Origin: Patellaria atrata CBS 101060
Taxonomy: Eukaryota > Ascomycota > Dothideomycetes > Patellariales > Patellariaceae
Length of the DNA: 64,000 nt
Direction: 5' to 3'
Assembly: GCA_010093705.1 (NCBI GenBank)
Contig: MU006102.1
Span: forward strand, 606,203-670,202
Below the pieces are notes generated by a model that saw only the letters and a list, made by a program, of their open reading frames with translations, searched no databases and had not been told where the DNA came from. The translations under genes and the position numbers were made by a program. Shown in pieces: positions 48,768-59,001 of the stretch (positions are counted from its first letter, which is position 1; every line of letters begins with the position of its first letter).

Positions 48768-50201
48768 GTTGAGGTGGTGGGATGGAGTTGATATGGGTTG
48801 GAGTAGGTATGGTGGTGAGGAGACCGGGTCTGGTTAGGATTTGGAAGGGTTGTAGGAAAGGTAGTAATTATATACGCGCATTAGGTTATCTTGCTATTCT
48901 CGAATTGGACTATCCTGTATTCCATCCTCGTCTCCCGTCTTTACCTGAACAGTTCTAGAATAACTGAAGACCTATCGCGTCCCAAGAATGACTAAATCTC
49001 GTGTCTGCATAAGAGGTCGTTTTAGGACTCTTTTCAACATGTCGTTCGGCTCGTTCCTAACTGGGTTCCATTTTTAGGCTATTCATCCTTCGGACATGGA
49101 CGTCATTGCATTATCGAGCTAAGCTTGTCTGCTCAATTTTATGCAGTGTTAAGAAGTACAACGTGCTACCCGACTTGGCAATATTACACATTTTCACACT
49201 TATGCACTTCTCGTGAACTGAAGACGGATGAAGTTTGAATGCATGTCGATTCTTTGGGCTTAGTGCAATATATCCATGACTAAAACACCATCTGGTCATA
49301 TACGTCCAAAGTCCTCCAGATCTTGATCCTCAATAAATAAAATATTGCCTTAAATAAGAATGATAATGTAATCTGTTGTTTTGTAAGTCTCAAACAGCTC
49401 TCCCAAAGTGATATAAGTCATGATTAAAATGATATCCTCTTTTTAACCCAAAAAGAAGACTTTGATCTTCCATCATTGCTTTTTAGGGTGACTCCATTGA
49501 GTTTACTCTTTTGCTATACATCCAAGATACTATAAGATGCGAGAGAGCTATCAATCAGTACCCATCCTGTGGTGAACGTAGAAGAGTACGAGGAACTTGA
49601 CTATCCCTGGTGATCCGGCTGAATTCATCCTACAACGTTAAGGCCCATTCCCCTTTCCAGTATCGAAGTGGATGGGATGCTTGGGTTCGATGAGAAGACT
49701 CAGACCTCCCGAGCCATTTGTACTCCAGGGTCGAACAAGAAGATGAGATCCGGTTTACAAGATGCATAGCACCTTAGATGGAGCTCAAGTAGGATAAGAA
49801 TGAAGTCTTCTTCGCGGCCGGAATGCATATAAGCCCCATTGCCCTTTCGGGTTTTCTGATAGTCGCTAGCCGTCCTGTTTGAGCGGCTGTTGATTTCCCT
49901 TCATGACATCGACTCTGCCTTTTTCCAAGATCAGACCTCGGGGTTCCCGGTGATGAAGTCTTCCACCGCAAATATTCCTCAAAATACGGGCCATCAGTGC
50001 TGCTAGTTCCCGAATTGTTGTAGTAGGCTTCCTAACTGCAAGAACATCCGCAGAAAAAGTTCATGACACTACAGCTCGTGCAATTGTATTGGTAAGCTCG
50101 TAGTTTGCACGGTTTCGCTGGTGTAGGAGTCTCATGAGTCTCAGAAAAGTGAACGGAGAATTGGTCCGGTATCTCCCTGGGGGAACCAATGACCCCAATG
50201 T
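48768..50201. other. Intergenic, no supported gene
   Basis: About 1.4 kb between the SRPBCC start and the polymerase stop. It is AT-rich at 49300-49450. A 63-codon minus-strand ORF at 50032-50223 is Cys-rich at its end but overlaps the polymerase tail in another frame and lacks a signal peptide. I do not call it. Confidence 0.4.
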
Positions 50202-52415
50202 TTACCCCGTACATCTTTCCCATGGCTCTCTGTATACAAGCGCCATACCCTCAAACACAGCTCTCTCCGCATCTTCCATGCTCCCATCAACACCATTGGG
50301 ACCCTCAAGTGCGACAACCTCACCGGTTCTCCTACTCCTGACACCGCTACTGTCAAATTTCCATCCTTTGACATTTTTCGCGTAGCGTCTCAAATCTCTC
50401 TGAAAGGTAGTGCCACCGCTCCATCCAGTAATCGCGCATCCAACTGTGCGCCAGGGACTGACGATGATATCGACTCTGCGATGAACATTGGGATTCTTCG
50501 CTTTCGGGTTCTTCGCGAGATCTTCCTTTTTGGTTGGCCAATAAGGATCTTGCCAGACAACTAGAGCCTTGTCTAAGGTGTCGAATCCCATTCCTCCTGA
50601 TGCTACCATCGTTGATGCTCTATATGCAAGAGTGCTTTGACCTCTATGCGTACCATGGAGACTGAGAAGAAGTGTATGAGTGATATATCCAGCTTTTTCC
50701 AAGTTTTCAACAATATGTGTGACGAGATTCGCAGTTTTGTCCAAGTCGCGGTGCGAGACTATCATATCAACATCTCCAGCTCTCTCCTTTCCTCGTCGGT
50801 ATCCCCCAACGATCATGAGCTCAATTCCCTCGTCTCTGACTTTGACGCCATGTTCTTTAACAATTGCTCCTATTTCCTCGACTTCTGCGCGTGGTATTCC
50901 TTCTAGAAATTCGTCGTAATATTTGACTCCGATTTGCTGAACTCGAGAAAGAGTATGCCATCCAAACTCAACGATATCATCAAGTTCCCTCCAACCATTT
51001 TTGTACAGAAACTCCCGAGCTGAGGTTGCTCCAACACCCCAGATTTCCCAAAAGAGTTTTAGTATTGGCATATCGCCTTCATTCTCCGCTTCTTCCGCCT
51101 CTTTGATTCTACCAGTATTCTTCCATTCAATCCAGAGATTTGCTATTTTCAGGTCACAACCTGGTAGCTGTATAATTTCTCTGTAGTTTGTAATTTTGTA
51201 TGGGTATGCAGCCAGTGAAGCAATAGAAGTGCTATATGCGCGAACCCCTATCTCATCTACTAAAAGCACCCTTGCAAGCTTGATCTTCTTTAATTCGTTG
51301 ATGAAATCATCATTCGGTGCAGGAGCCGGTGTACTTCTTTGACAGGCGTATATTATATTCTTCTTGACCCATTCGGGAGGTTCTGGTATATCACTCTCAT
51401 CGCCTTCGTATTCACTAGTCGTCTGCTGGAGTAATTTCGCCCTGCTGGCTTGAGAGAGATCGAATTTTCGAAATGGGATATTGCTTTTCCCAAACCGACG
51501 GCCTCCAAATGCTCTATTCAACTTACGGTTCTTCGGGGGTGTAGATTCTGCATCAGCTTGTGCGCGTTCCAAGATGCCATGCGCAATTACGGGCCTTTCT
51601 GCCATTTTCTGCGTGGAACCAGGTAAGATGTCGAATTTTGAATTTCTAAACATTATCTGGGAAGACCTGTCCTTCTTAATATCATCCACATTCGGGAGAA
51701 TGCGACCCTGATACACCAAGTAGTTGTCCAGAGGAAGGAGATGTCCAGCTTTGATCAAATCATCAACCCAGTCAATGCTAACAATCTTAACAACGTCCTT
51801 GAAGTCTGGTTCATCAAATGAAACAACGTCAACAGTCGATATACTCTCCGGCATAGGCGAGTGTATCTCTATTGTAGGGTTTATAGTTCGCGGAGAAGCT
51901 TGCTCCACCGTTTCTGGAATAGATTCATTGTCGGTAGTGGAATCCTCATGGGCTCCTTTGGAGTGCTTGCTCATCGATATCTCTTTATCTGATGGCGAAT
52001 CAGTTTCATCATCTGTGGTCAAGTCATCTTTCTGTTCTACCACTTTGGGAACCCCTGAATCAATACGCCTCCTCTTCGTAGGGAGCTCGCCTCCAATTTC
52101 CTGTGACTCAATCTTCGCCTCATCTTTTGAAATATCCTCAGTAGTTATGCCCTTCCAACGCAATTCCAGTTTAGCCCGAGTCTTTGAGGCAATTCTTCCA
52201 AAGAATATTCTAGCATCCTTAACATTATCAGTCAAAGGCGCACCTCTAAATACAAGGCTTTCTTTCGCTTTTTTGAGCTCCTCGTCGGTAAAGTGTGTCG
52301 AAAGAACATATACAGGTGGTAAGATACTGAAATCTAATGTTGGAAGTCCCTCATCCCTAGCTGGGGAGCTTCCAGCTAGTGTTTGAAAAGAGGGAGGTTC
52401 TGATTCCATAATCAT
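50202..52415 (-). CDS. POL4: Family-X DNA polymerase with BRCT domain (Pol4, mu/TdT-like)
   Basis: Single exon, 737 aa. A BRCT-like domain is split by an acidic low-complexity insert: first half about 30-90, second half about 205-240 (VVKIVSIDWVDDLIKAGHLL). A basic patch KRRRIDS near 114 could be a nuclear signal. The polymerase core runs about 355-737: helix-hairpin regions (IWGVGATSAREFLYKNGW and VQQIGVKYYDEF), then GGYRRGKERAGDVDMIVSH with D548 and D550, and RRVDIIV with D649 as the third metal ligand. The spacing D550-D649 (99) is close to Pol mu (332-418) and TdT (345-434), longer than Pol lambda (429-490). It ends YREPWERCTG. Expected role: gap filling in non-homologous end joining. Confidence 0.93.
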   Translation of the reverse strand: MIMESEPPSFQTLAGSSPARDEGLPTLDFSILPPVYVLSTHFTDEELKKAKESLVFRGAPLTDNVKDARIFFGRIASKTRAKLELRWKGITTEDISKDEAKIESQEIGGELPTKRRRIDSGVPKVVEQKDDLTTDDETDSPSDKEISMSKHSKGAHEDSTTDNESIPETVEQASPRTINPTIEIHSPMPESISTVDVVSFDEPDFKDVVKIVSIDWVDDLIKAGHLLPLDNYLVYQGRILPNVDDIKKDRSSQIMFRNSKFDILPGSTQKMAERPVIAHGILERAQADAESTPPKNRKLNRAFGGRRFGKSNIPFRKFDLSQASRAKLLQQTTSEYEGDESDIPEPPEWVKKNIIYACQRSTPAPAPNDDFINELKKIKLARVLLVDEIGVRAYSTSIASLAAYPYKITNYREIIQLPGCDLKIANLWIEWKNTGRIKEAEEAENEGDMPILKLFWEIWGVGATSAREFLYKNGWRELDDIVEFGWHTLSRVQQIGVKYYDEFLEGIPRAEVEEIGAIVKEHGVKVRDEGIELMIVGGYRRGKERAGDVDMIVSHRDLDKTANLVTHIVENLEKAGYITHTLLLSLHGTHRGQSTLAYRASTMVASGGMGFDTLDKALVVWQDPYWPTKKEDLAKNPKAKNPNVHRRVDIIVSPWRTVGCAITGWSGGTTFQRDLRRYAKNVKGWKFDSSGVRSRRTGEVVALEGPNGVDGSMEDAERAVFEGMALVYREPWERCTG

Positions 52416-52772
52416 CCAAAAGTATGATAAGTTGGTATGTTTAAATAATCGAGTATATGTATATCAGGTAAAATAAGAAGGAGCTAGGGATATGTAATGA
52501 GGATGGCGCTCTGTCGAGCCCTGGGACAGGACCGATCTCTTACTACATCACGTTCAGATTAATGACATTCCTTCACGGACTATTATGTTTAGAAAAAATT
52601 GTATTAGTGATTAAGTGTGAATCGTAGATAATCAAAGAAGATTGCTTCATTGTACATTAATAGAGGTTGCTGAAATTGGTCTTAGTCGGTTAGCAGATGA
52701 CATAATCAGCCTAGAAGAGGAGCAATATGAAAGCTAAGTAGAGCTTAGGATAATGTAAGAGAGAAACTCATC
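52416..52772. other. 5' flank of the polymerase gene
   Basis: About 360 bp of AT-rich sequence before the minisatellite. No ORF is supported. Confidence 0.4.
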
Positions 52773-53009
52773 GGCTAAGATACTATACCAAGAATGATGT
52801 TCTATATGCTAAGATTCTATGCCTACTACCATGTAACATTGGTTGAAGTTTCCTACCAAGTACCATGCAGTATAGGTTAAGGTTTCTACCAAGTAAGATG
52901 TAGTATAGGTCAAGATTTTCTACCAAGTAACATGTAATATGGGTTAAGGTTTCCTACCAAGTAAAATGTAACATGGGCTGAGATTTTCTACCCTACTCCT
53001 ATGTTAGAG
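52773..53009. repeat. Minisatellite, about seven units of 33-35 bp
   Basis: Units begin near 52773, 52808, 52841, 52875, 52908, 52942 and 52976. The shared core is GGTTAAGGTTTCCTACCAAG followed by TAACATGTARTATG. The outer copies are more degenerate than the inner ones. The array ends just 25 bp before the stop codon of the Tcd-type gene, so part of it may be transcribed in that 3' UTR. Confidence 0.8.
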
Positions 53010-53034
53010 AGGGTATCTATAATATGTATATACA

Positions 53035-54654
53035 TCACCTAAACCTCCCGAATCTCTCCTCCTCCCTTCTACGTTCCGCAACCAAGTTCACAATCCCCTG
53101 ATCGTACACCTCATGAGCCCTCTTCCCACCATTCAAAACCTCTTTCTCGTGCTTCGCCGCTTCTTCCTTAGTCATACAAACAAGATCATTGAACCTGAGT
53201 GTAGACCTTTTCTGACCCGGAACGCTCACATCAACAAAGTCTTGCGGCGGTGCCTCCCACCTTGTGAGTATCAATCGTGTAGTCAACCCAGTAATTATAC
53301 TTCGTCCCCGGTATACCTCTTCGATAAGATATCCTACATCGTCTGCGGTGACGGGGATGCGTAGACCGAGCGCGTCTTGATCTCTTGACCGCGCTAGTCT
53401 TTCTTCTTGGCCTTGGAGTGTGGCTAAGATGCCTTCGTACATCTTTTCTCTTCCTTTTGAAGGGAGATATTCGTGTGGATATCCGGTGATCGCTAAGATA
53501 ACATGGTTGGACACGCACATGCCGAATATCGCGGGCATAGTACCGAGAACTGGTAGTATCCTGACTCGGAAGTCTGGTAGAACCCCCAATTCTCCCACTT
53601 TGCCTTTCTCGAATTCGTCGTCTGGCAGCGGAAGTAGTTGCGCTTTGCCAGGTCCTGTCTTTTCAGTCGAGAACACAACTGGGATGCCGTCTTTTACTCC
53701 CACAGCTCGTAGTCTCCTCCGTGTAGATTTAGACAGCGGATCATCGGTACTGGCAGATATATCCCCGATTAAGATTCTGGTTGGGTCCGATTTACAGCCA
53801 GCTCCCATGGAAGAAATTACCGGCAAGTCATGCATTTTGCAATAACGCAATAATGCTACTTTGCTATCAATATTATCAATAGCGTCTATAATGTAAGTCG
53901 GCTGCTGGCCATCAAGTGGACCAAGTTGTCTTTCCGCCGAGCTCTCATTAAAAAGCTCATTTCTGCAGTCAAAGTGGACCCATGGTGTGATTTGTTCTAG
54001 TCTCTTCCGTAGGCAATGTACCTTCGGTATTCCCACATCTGCGAGAGTTGCGACGGCGTGTCTGTTCAAGGAGGAGAGCGTAACTTGGTCGAAATCAATC
54101 AAGCGGATCTTGGAGACGCCAGAACGTGATAGCGAAGCTGTGGCATGAGAGCCTACTCCACCACAACCTACGACGATAATGAATGCGGAGCGAAGCTTTT
54201 CCAGGCCATCGTCTGTGAGGAAGACGCGATTACGAGCGAGTTGTTCGAGAATTAGCTCTGTTAAAGCGTGAGTTATGGCACGAAGTCTAATTTGGAAGTT
54301 CCCGTACCATCATCATAATCCCCTTGTCTTGCCCTAATAGCAAGAGCTTCCCCTCGTGCATCCTCTTTGCTTGGTGCTGTTACATTAGCAGCAGCTCCAT
54401 ATTCTGTTAGCTTCACTTTGAAAGCCATCGGTCAGCACACCGCAATAGACATCGAAGGGTGAACAGCGTACCCTAGTCGCAACGTGTTCCTGAGATATGT
54501 CTGGGATAGAAGCTTTCAGATGTTCGACCCTATATATGCGCCTTGCTTTCTGAATTCCTAAAACAGCTCCAGCGACCACAACGCCAGATATCACCGCAGT
54601 CGCAACGAGCTGCGCATGATGAGACGACGTTGCTCTAGAGATCCAACTCGACAT
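53035..54654 (-). CDS. TCD1: tRNA threonylcarbamoyladenosine dehydratase (Tcd1/Tcd2, TcdA-like E1 fold)
   Basis: Minus-strand exons 54472-54654, 54308-54410 and 53035-54257 give 502 aa. Splices restore HVATR|LTEYGAAANV and GDYDD|ELILEQLARNRVF. An N-terminal hydrophobic segment (about 17-34, VATAVISGVVVAGAVLGI) fits the outer mitochondrial membrane anchor of yeast Tcd proteins. The ThiF/E1 fold begins at about 105: IIVVGCGGVGSHATASLSRS (ATP loop), LIDFDQVTLSSLNRHA, DAIDNIDSKVALL and ISSMGAGCKSDPTRI. These proteins use ATP to cyclise t6A37 of ANN-decoding tRNAs to ct6A. Tcd1 and Tcd2 are paralogs in yeast and I cannot tell which this is. It is divergent from tafazzin. Confidence 0.92.
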
Positions 54655-54918
54655 TCTTATAAAGATGATACGAGTGTCATAATGTGACGATTAATCCCAT
54701 ATTTTAAGAGACGATATATGGCTAAATAAAGGATTGTGGAAATATCTACCGTATCATGGCAATATCTCTTCCTATCTCAAAAATATACGTATGAGCGGAG
54801 GTCTGTGCGGAAGCTCTACTGACTAAGCGACATTCCCGTCCCGCCGTGCAAGTTTTATACCTGTACACGGAGCTTTCTCTGAATTTTTAGCATCATATAC
54901 GAGCTAGGAATCCCATCG
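54655..54918. promoter_or_regulatory. Compact divergent promoter between the Tcd gene and tafazzin
   Basis: 264 bp between the start codons of two genes whose products both sit on mitochondrial membranes. No specific factor site could be named. Confidence 0.5.
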
Positions 54919-56267
54919 ATGCCACGCGAAGAGTCCCCCGCAACTCCCAGCCTTCCATGGCGAGCTTCTTCGATGGCTGTGATGGCGCTCACCGGAATCC
55001 TCTCACGCGCATTCCTCTACGGCCTCTCGAGAACCGAAGTCGACGGCTTAGAAGGCTTTCTGCGCGTGTTGGACAGGAGAAAAGATGTAAAGAAGAGAGA
55101 TAGAGGGTTGATTACCGGTAGGTGGTTACTGTAAATGGGTGGTTCTTGTATATGGGCCATGAGGGACAGCAGGCTGACGGACCATGAAAAAGTGTCAAAT
55201 CATGTTAGTGTGTATGTACGTACAAAAAGTATATAACCGCATACAAAGATTGAGGTTCTGACACGCGACTCCGGATAATAGACTCGATGATCCGGTCATC
55301 TGGGGTGTACTTCCATTCCGCTATATGTTCGACCCAGACAACCTCCGCTGGAGTTTAGGAAGCTACGACATTTGTTTCAAAAACCGGTAGAAGGACCTCG
55401 CCCTATACCTTAACAGCGGTATACATATTGACACTCAACAGGTTTACAAGCCAATTCTTCACATACGGCCAAACCCTCCCCACCCACCGCCTTGCGCACT
55501 CCCCCTACGGCGGCCTCTTCCAACCCACAATCACACAAGCAATACGTCTCCTCTCATCAGGACCATTCTCCATCCCTCCTCAACCATCCCCATCACTCTC
55601 CCCTCCTCAACCCTCACACCCCTCCCCAGATACCCAACCCCTCCTACCAGAACCCCCAAGCGACCCTTTCTCCTCCAACCATCTCACCTACACAACCAAC
55701 GCGCTCGACACCTTCCCCTCCCCCTCGGCCTACGCAAGCAGAAAGCACGCATGGCTCCACATCTTCCCCGAAGGCAAGATCCACCAGAAAGAGGACAAGA
55801 CGATGCGCTACCTCAAATGGGGCGTCGCGCGTCTGATCCTCGAGTCCGACCCCTGTCCCACCATTGTACCCATGTGGATCGACGGCCCGCAGGAAATGAT
55901 GCACGAGTCGCGCTCATTTCCGCGTTTCTTGCCGCGCCTGGGGAAGAGCCTGCAAGTGGTTTTTGGCGACGAGGTCGATACGGAGAGCGTGTTTGGGGAT
56001 CTGAGGGAAAGGTGGAGGATCTTGAAGGCGAGAGAGGGTGTGGGTCAGGAGGTGGGCATTTTAACTGAGGGGCTAAAGTATGGGGTTGAGGCTGTGGAGC
56101 TGCGGAAGGAGTGTACCATGAGAGTGCGGGAAGAAGTGCTGAAGGTTAGGAGGAAGAGAGGATTGCCGGATGAGGATCCAAAGGCAGGGCTGGTGGAGAC
56201 GTGGGTTCAAGAGGGAGGTAAGAGGGAGGGTAGGATGAAGGATGGAAGTTGGGTCAAAGATACCTGA
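54919..56267 (+). CDS. TAZ1: Tafazzin, cardiolipin-remodelling transacylase
   Basis: Exons 54919-55117, 55193-55211, 55282-55386 and 55442-56267 give 382 aa. Exon 2 is only 19 nt and codes V-S-N-H-V-S plus part of the next Val. With it the acyltransferase motif reads VSNHVSVLDDPVIWG, the HX4D signature (H70, D75; human H69, D74). Splices at KNR|FTSQFFTYGQ also fit. The later motif LHIFPEGKIHQ is the FPEG substrate motif, followed by VPMWIDGPQEMM. A Pro/Ser-rich insert of about 60 residues lies between them, common in filamentous-fungal homologs. Tafazzin exchanges acyl chains between cardiolipin and other phospholipids at mitochondrial membranes. Start 54919 gives a polar N-terminus before the first hydrophobic stretch. 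Confidence 0.94.
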
Positions 56268-56541
56268 TCAGAGTGGCAGGTTGGGTATTGGAAATTGTGC
56301 AATATCGCATTTGATGTGTTCTGAGGTCGGTTGGTTAGTTTGTTCAGAAGAGAAAAGTTGTAACACTTGATTCGAGTGCAATAAAACTAGAGAACTGGCT
56401 CCAACGCTATGCACCAAACAAAAATCGACCTTTCGAACCCTACCCCTGAACTGATATACAGCCCCTAAATATTTGATACAAAAGGTACTGTACAGTACGT
56501 ACAACGCCCGATACGCAGGAACAATGACTTTCATTCTCTAA
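56268..56541. other. Convergent gap between tafazzin and NUC1
   Basis: 274 bp, holding both 3' UTRs. It contains a TACTGTACAGTACGTAC palindromic word near 56490. Confidence 0.4.
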
Positions 56542-57567
56542 TCAATTCCTCTTCCCTTGCTGCGCTATCTGCGCAATCGACCTCTGCCTCTCCTTATAAT
56601 CCTTCACTATGATCGAACAGGGGACTTCGGCACAAAGTCTCTTCCGTCTATTCAGTGGCAATTTCTCCGCAAACTCCAACCCACTCGCTCTCTCGAGGCC
56701 CTCCAGGGGAATCTCAAAATCGCTCAACGGCTTATCATTCGCGATATGCGTATTCGGTAGCACGAACGCGCCGAGCGCCACATTGCCTCCCGCCATGCCA
56801 TCTTCCGCGAAAATGACCTTATAGAAATGCGTCGGGACAGCGATATTAGGCGGGCTCCCGATAACCTCGTAACTGACGCGCCACTTGCCGTCCGGCTCGC
56901 GCTTAGGCAGGTACAGCGGCCCCGTGACGATGCGCACGCTGGGATACTTCCCCGCGAGACGGCGGCAGAAGTCCTCGAAGTGCGCCCAGTAGTCGCGGTT
57001 GAAGCCCTCGCCGACCTGCGGACACATGTTGCTCAGGCTGAACGTGTCGTCCATGGCCTCCTGGCTCCATTTCGCGTCGGCGGCGGGGACCTGGTGACCC
57101 CGGTCGTACCCGGAGCGGTAGTAGTCTTTTAGCTTGCCCCGGAACTTTTCGGGGATCGAGGAGTCTTCGACGAAGACGCTGTGTTTGCGGTCTGCGTTGT
57201 GGGCTGCGAGGGACTGTGGGGTGATGTGTTCGGCGACCCAGTGCGGGTTCCGCGTGCGGCGGTCGAAGGAGGAGATTAGGGATGCGACAGGGCGTAGGTC
57301 TGCTATTGGGCCAGGGAAGCCGTACTGGAAGAGGCCTGTTGGGTCCACAGGGGCGGTGGTGAGGGATTTGAGTTGTGAGAAGGGCGCGGGAATAGGTGGT
57401 AAGGGGGTGGTGCGGGATGGTGTTGAGACGGTAGTCGTTGTAGTCGTTACGGCGGGAGAAGAAGCGGGAGATGGACGCCGTGACGTTGCTGAGTAGTATG
57501 CTGCTGTCGCTGCTGCCCCAGTTGCTGCTCCAGCGGCAGCGATTATGGCGAATGTTGCTTTAGACAT
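56542..57567 (-). CDS. NUC1: Mitochondrial DNA/RNA endonuclease Nuc1 (EndoG type)
   Basis: Single exon, 341 aa, first ATG at 57567. The N-terminus (MSKATFAIIAAAGAATGAAA) is a hydrophobic Ala-rich segment, fitting the inner-membrane anchor of EndoG. A Thr/Pro/Ser linker leads to the beta-beta-alpha-metal nuclease domain (about 80-320): RNPHWVAEHITPQSL, the catalytic motif YDRGHQVPAADAKWS with His as general base, and TFSLSNMCPQVGEGFNRDYW with the metal-binding Asn. GHQVPA replaces the more usual GHM/GHL-PA. The enzyme degrades DNA and RNA in mitochondria and contributes to regulated death and mtDNA turnover. Codon use is GC-rich compared with its neighbours. Confidence 0.95.
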   Translation of the reverse strand: MSKATFAIIAAAGAATGAAATAAYYSATSRRPSPASSPAVTTTTTTVSTPSRTTPLPPIPAPFSQLKSLTTAPVDPTGLFQYGFPGPIADLRPVASLISSFDRRTRNPHWVAEHITPQSLAAHNADRKHSVFVEDSSIPEKFRGKLKDYYRSGYDRGHQVPAADAKWSQEAMDDTFSLSNMCPQVGEGFNRDYWAHFEDFCRRLAGKYPSVRIVTGPLYLPKREPDGKWRVSYEVIGSPPNIAVPTHFYKVIFAEDGMAGGNVALGAFVLPNTHIANDKPLSDFEIPLEGLERASGLEFAEKLPLNRRKRLCAEVPCSIIVKDYKERQRSIAQIAQQGKRN

Positions 57568-58234
57568 GTTTAGAGCTCTGGCGGCGACGAGCTAGAAATG
57601 GAGGGGAGACGCAATCTTCGGGGTTGAAGTTGTCCTTGACGCCTTTATTTGCAGGGAGGGATCACTGTGAGCTGGAGCACAGCTGAAGACGCGGTTTTTG
57701 GACTTTTAATGCGTGATGCTGTCCAGCTGTTTAATGTTCAAATGAAATGTGGTCAGGCTGTCAAATCCCAGAATTTCCCGGCTATAGGCGCTAAACGAAA
57801 CATTCTTGGCGCGTAGCTTGAACTCAGAGCTGCAAAGAAGTTGATGAACCACCGTTGTACTCTGTACAGTACAGTACAGTACACAAACGAATGTACTGAT
57901 ATTTCTTCTCATGGGTGTCTCAGGGAGTCATTGATGGCACACTGGTAGAAATTCTTTGACAAGTCGCCAGGACTCACGAATACCGATAGAATCGCTTCAT
58001 ATCATTTCAACAACTTCGCTGCCACCTAACGCCATCCCATGCAGAAATCCCTAATATGCTCTAATATCCGCCGAGTCTCAACTTCCTGCTAGTGACAGGA
58101 ACCTTTGCTTAGAGCTACCTTAGGTAACGCCGCCCATAAACATCCCTCGCCATGCTTCAAGGTCGAAAGTAGATAAAAAGTTAAAGCACCTCTCTAGGTG
58201 TCACACAAATACAGCTATAGCAGAAAATAGTAAT
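57568..58234. other. Intergenic with GTACA pentamer repeat
   Basis: About 670 bp between the NUC1 start and the NC2-alpha stop. At 57857-57882 the word GTACA/TACAGT repeats about four times. No ORF is supported. Confidence 0.5.
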
Positions 58235-59001
58235 TCATAACTCATCGCTCTCCTTTCGCTTTCTCCTACCTCCGGCAGACCGCTTCTTCTTCCCACCGGG
58301 GACCTCGTCCGAATCCTCATCCTTGCTCGCTGGCGCGTCTTGCACTCGCTCCACGATATCACGGAGGAAGTCGAATTGGTCGTCTTTCATGACCGCGGCC
58401 TTGAGATGAGCGGCAGACACACGCTTCTGATTCTTGCTCTTCGCCTCTGCGGCTGCTTTAGTAACTAAGGAAATCATGAACAGTTCCAACGCTTTTGCTG
58501 TTTCACGCGTTAGCTTGGATTGAAATGGACGTATGGCGTGTCCGAGGACAGCTTACAAACTGCAACAGGAGTCACTTGCGCGACCTTGCCTACATCATCG
58601 TCGGCTTGCATGATCCTCTTTATTCTCGCAACGGGGAACTTGGTTCGCACTTCGATCCCCAAATCTGGACGTGTCCCAGCGGTCTCCATCTTCTGTCTCT
58701 TCGCTCTTTGCATATTCTCTGTCATCTCCCTCACGGGGTTCTGATTATAATTCCAAGCTTCCTGATTCTCCTCTTTCAGCGGTGGGTGATAAAGAGGGCC
58801 GTTTGACACTGTTTTCCCAAAATAGCCCGTTTGCCCTGGTATCGACTGTTGCGGCGGTGAGTAAACGTGCTGATGGGAAATAGAGCCCTTATACCGCTGA
58901 TGTTGAGGTAGCACGTGCTCCTGATTACCCAAGTAATATGCGTCTGTCAGCTTGGGTGACTGGGGAACGTAAGAGGTATCCGGGTCCTCGAAATCGGTCA
59001 T
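58235..59001 (-). CDS. BUR6: NC2-alpha (Bur6/DRAP1-type) histone-fold transcription regulator
   Basis: Minus-strand exons 58557-59001 and 58235-58497 give 235 aa; the 59-bp intron (GTAAGC...AACAG) restores [15 protein letters not shown]. Start ATG 59001 ([11 protein letters not shown]) is chosen over an upstream in-frame alternative that adds only low-value residues. Residues 1-120 are Pro/Gln/Tyr-rich. The histone fold spans about 124-205: [50 protein letters not shown] and QFDFLRDIV. It matches DRAP1/Bur6 better than Dpb4 or NF-YC. The tail is strongly basic ([13 protein letters not shown]), a likely nuclear signal. Paired with NC2-beta it binds TBP on promoters and blocks or modulates TFIIA/TFIIB entry. 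Confidence 0.87.

Noticed and set aside
50032-50223. 63-codon Cys-rich small protein
   Set aside because: It overlaps the polymerase 3' end in another frame, and has no signal peptide and no transcript logic.
51724-52386. 220-codon plus-strand ORF
   Set aside because: It is antisense to the polymerase BRCT region; Ser-rich composition is the usual shadow effect.
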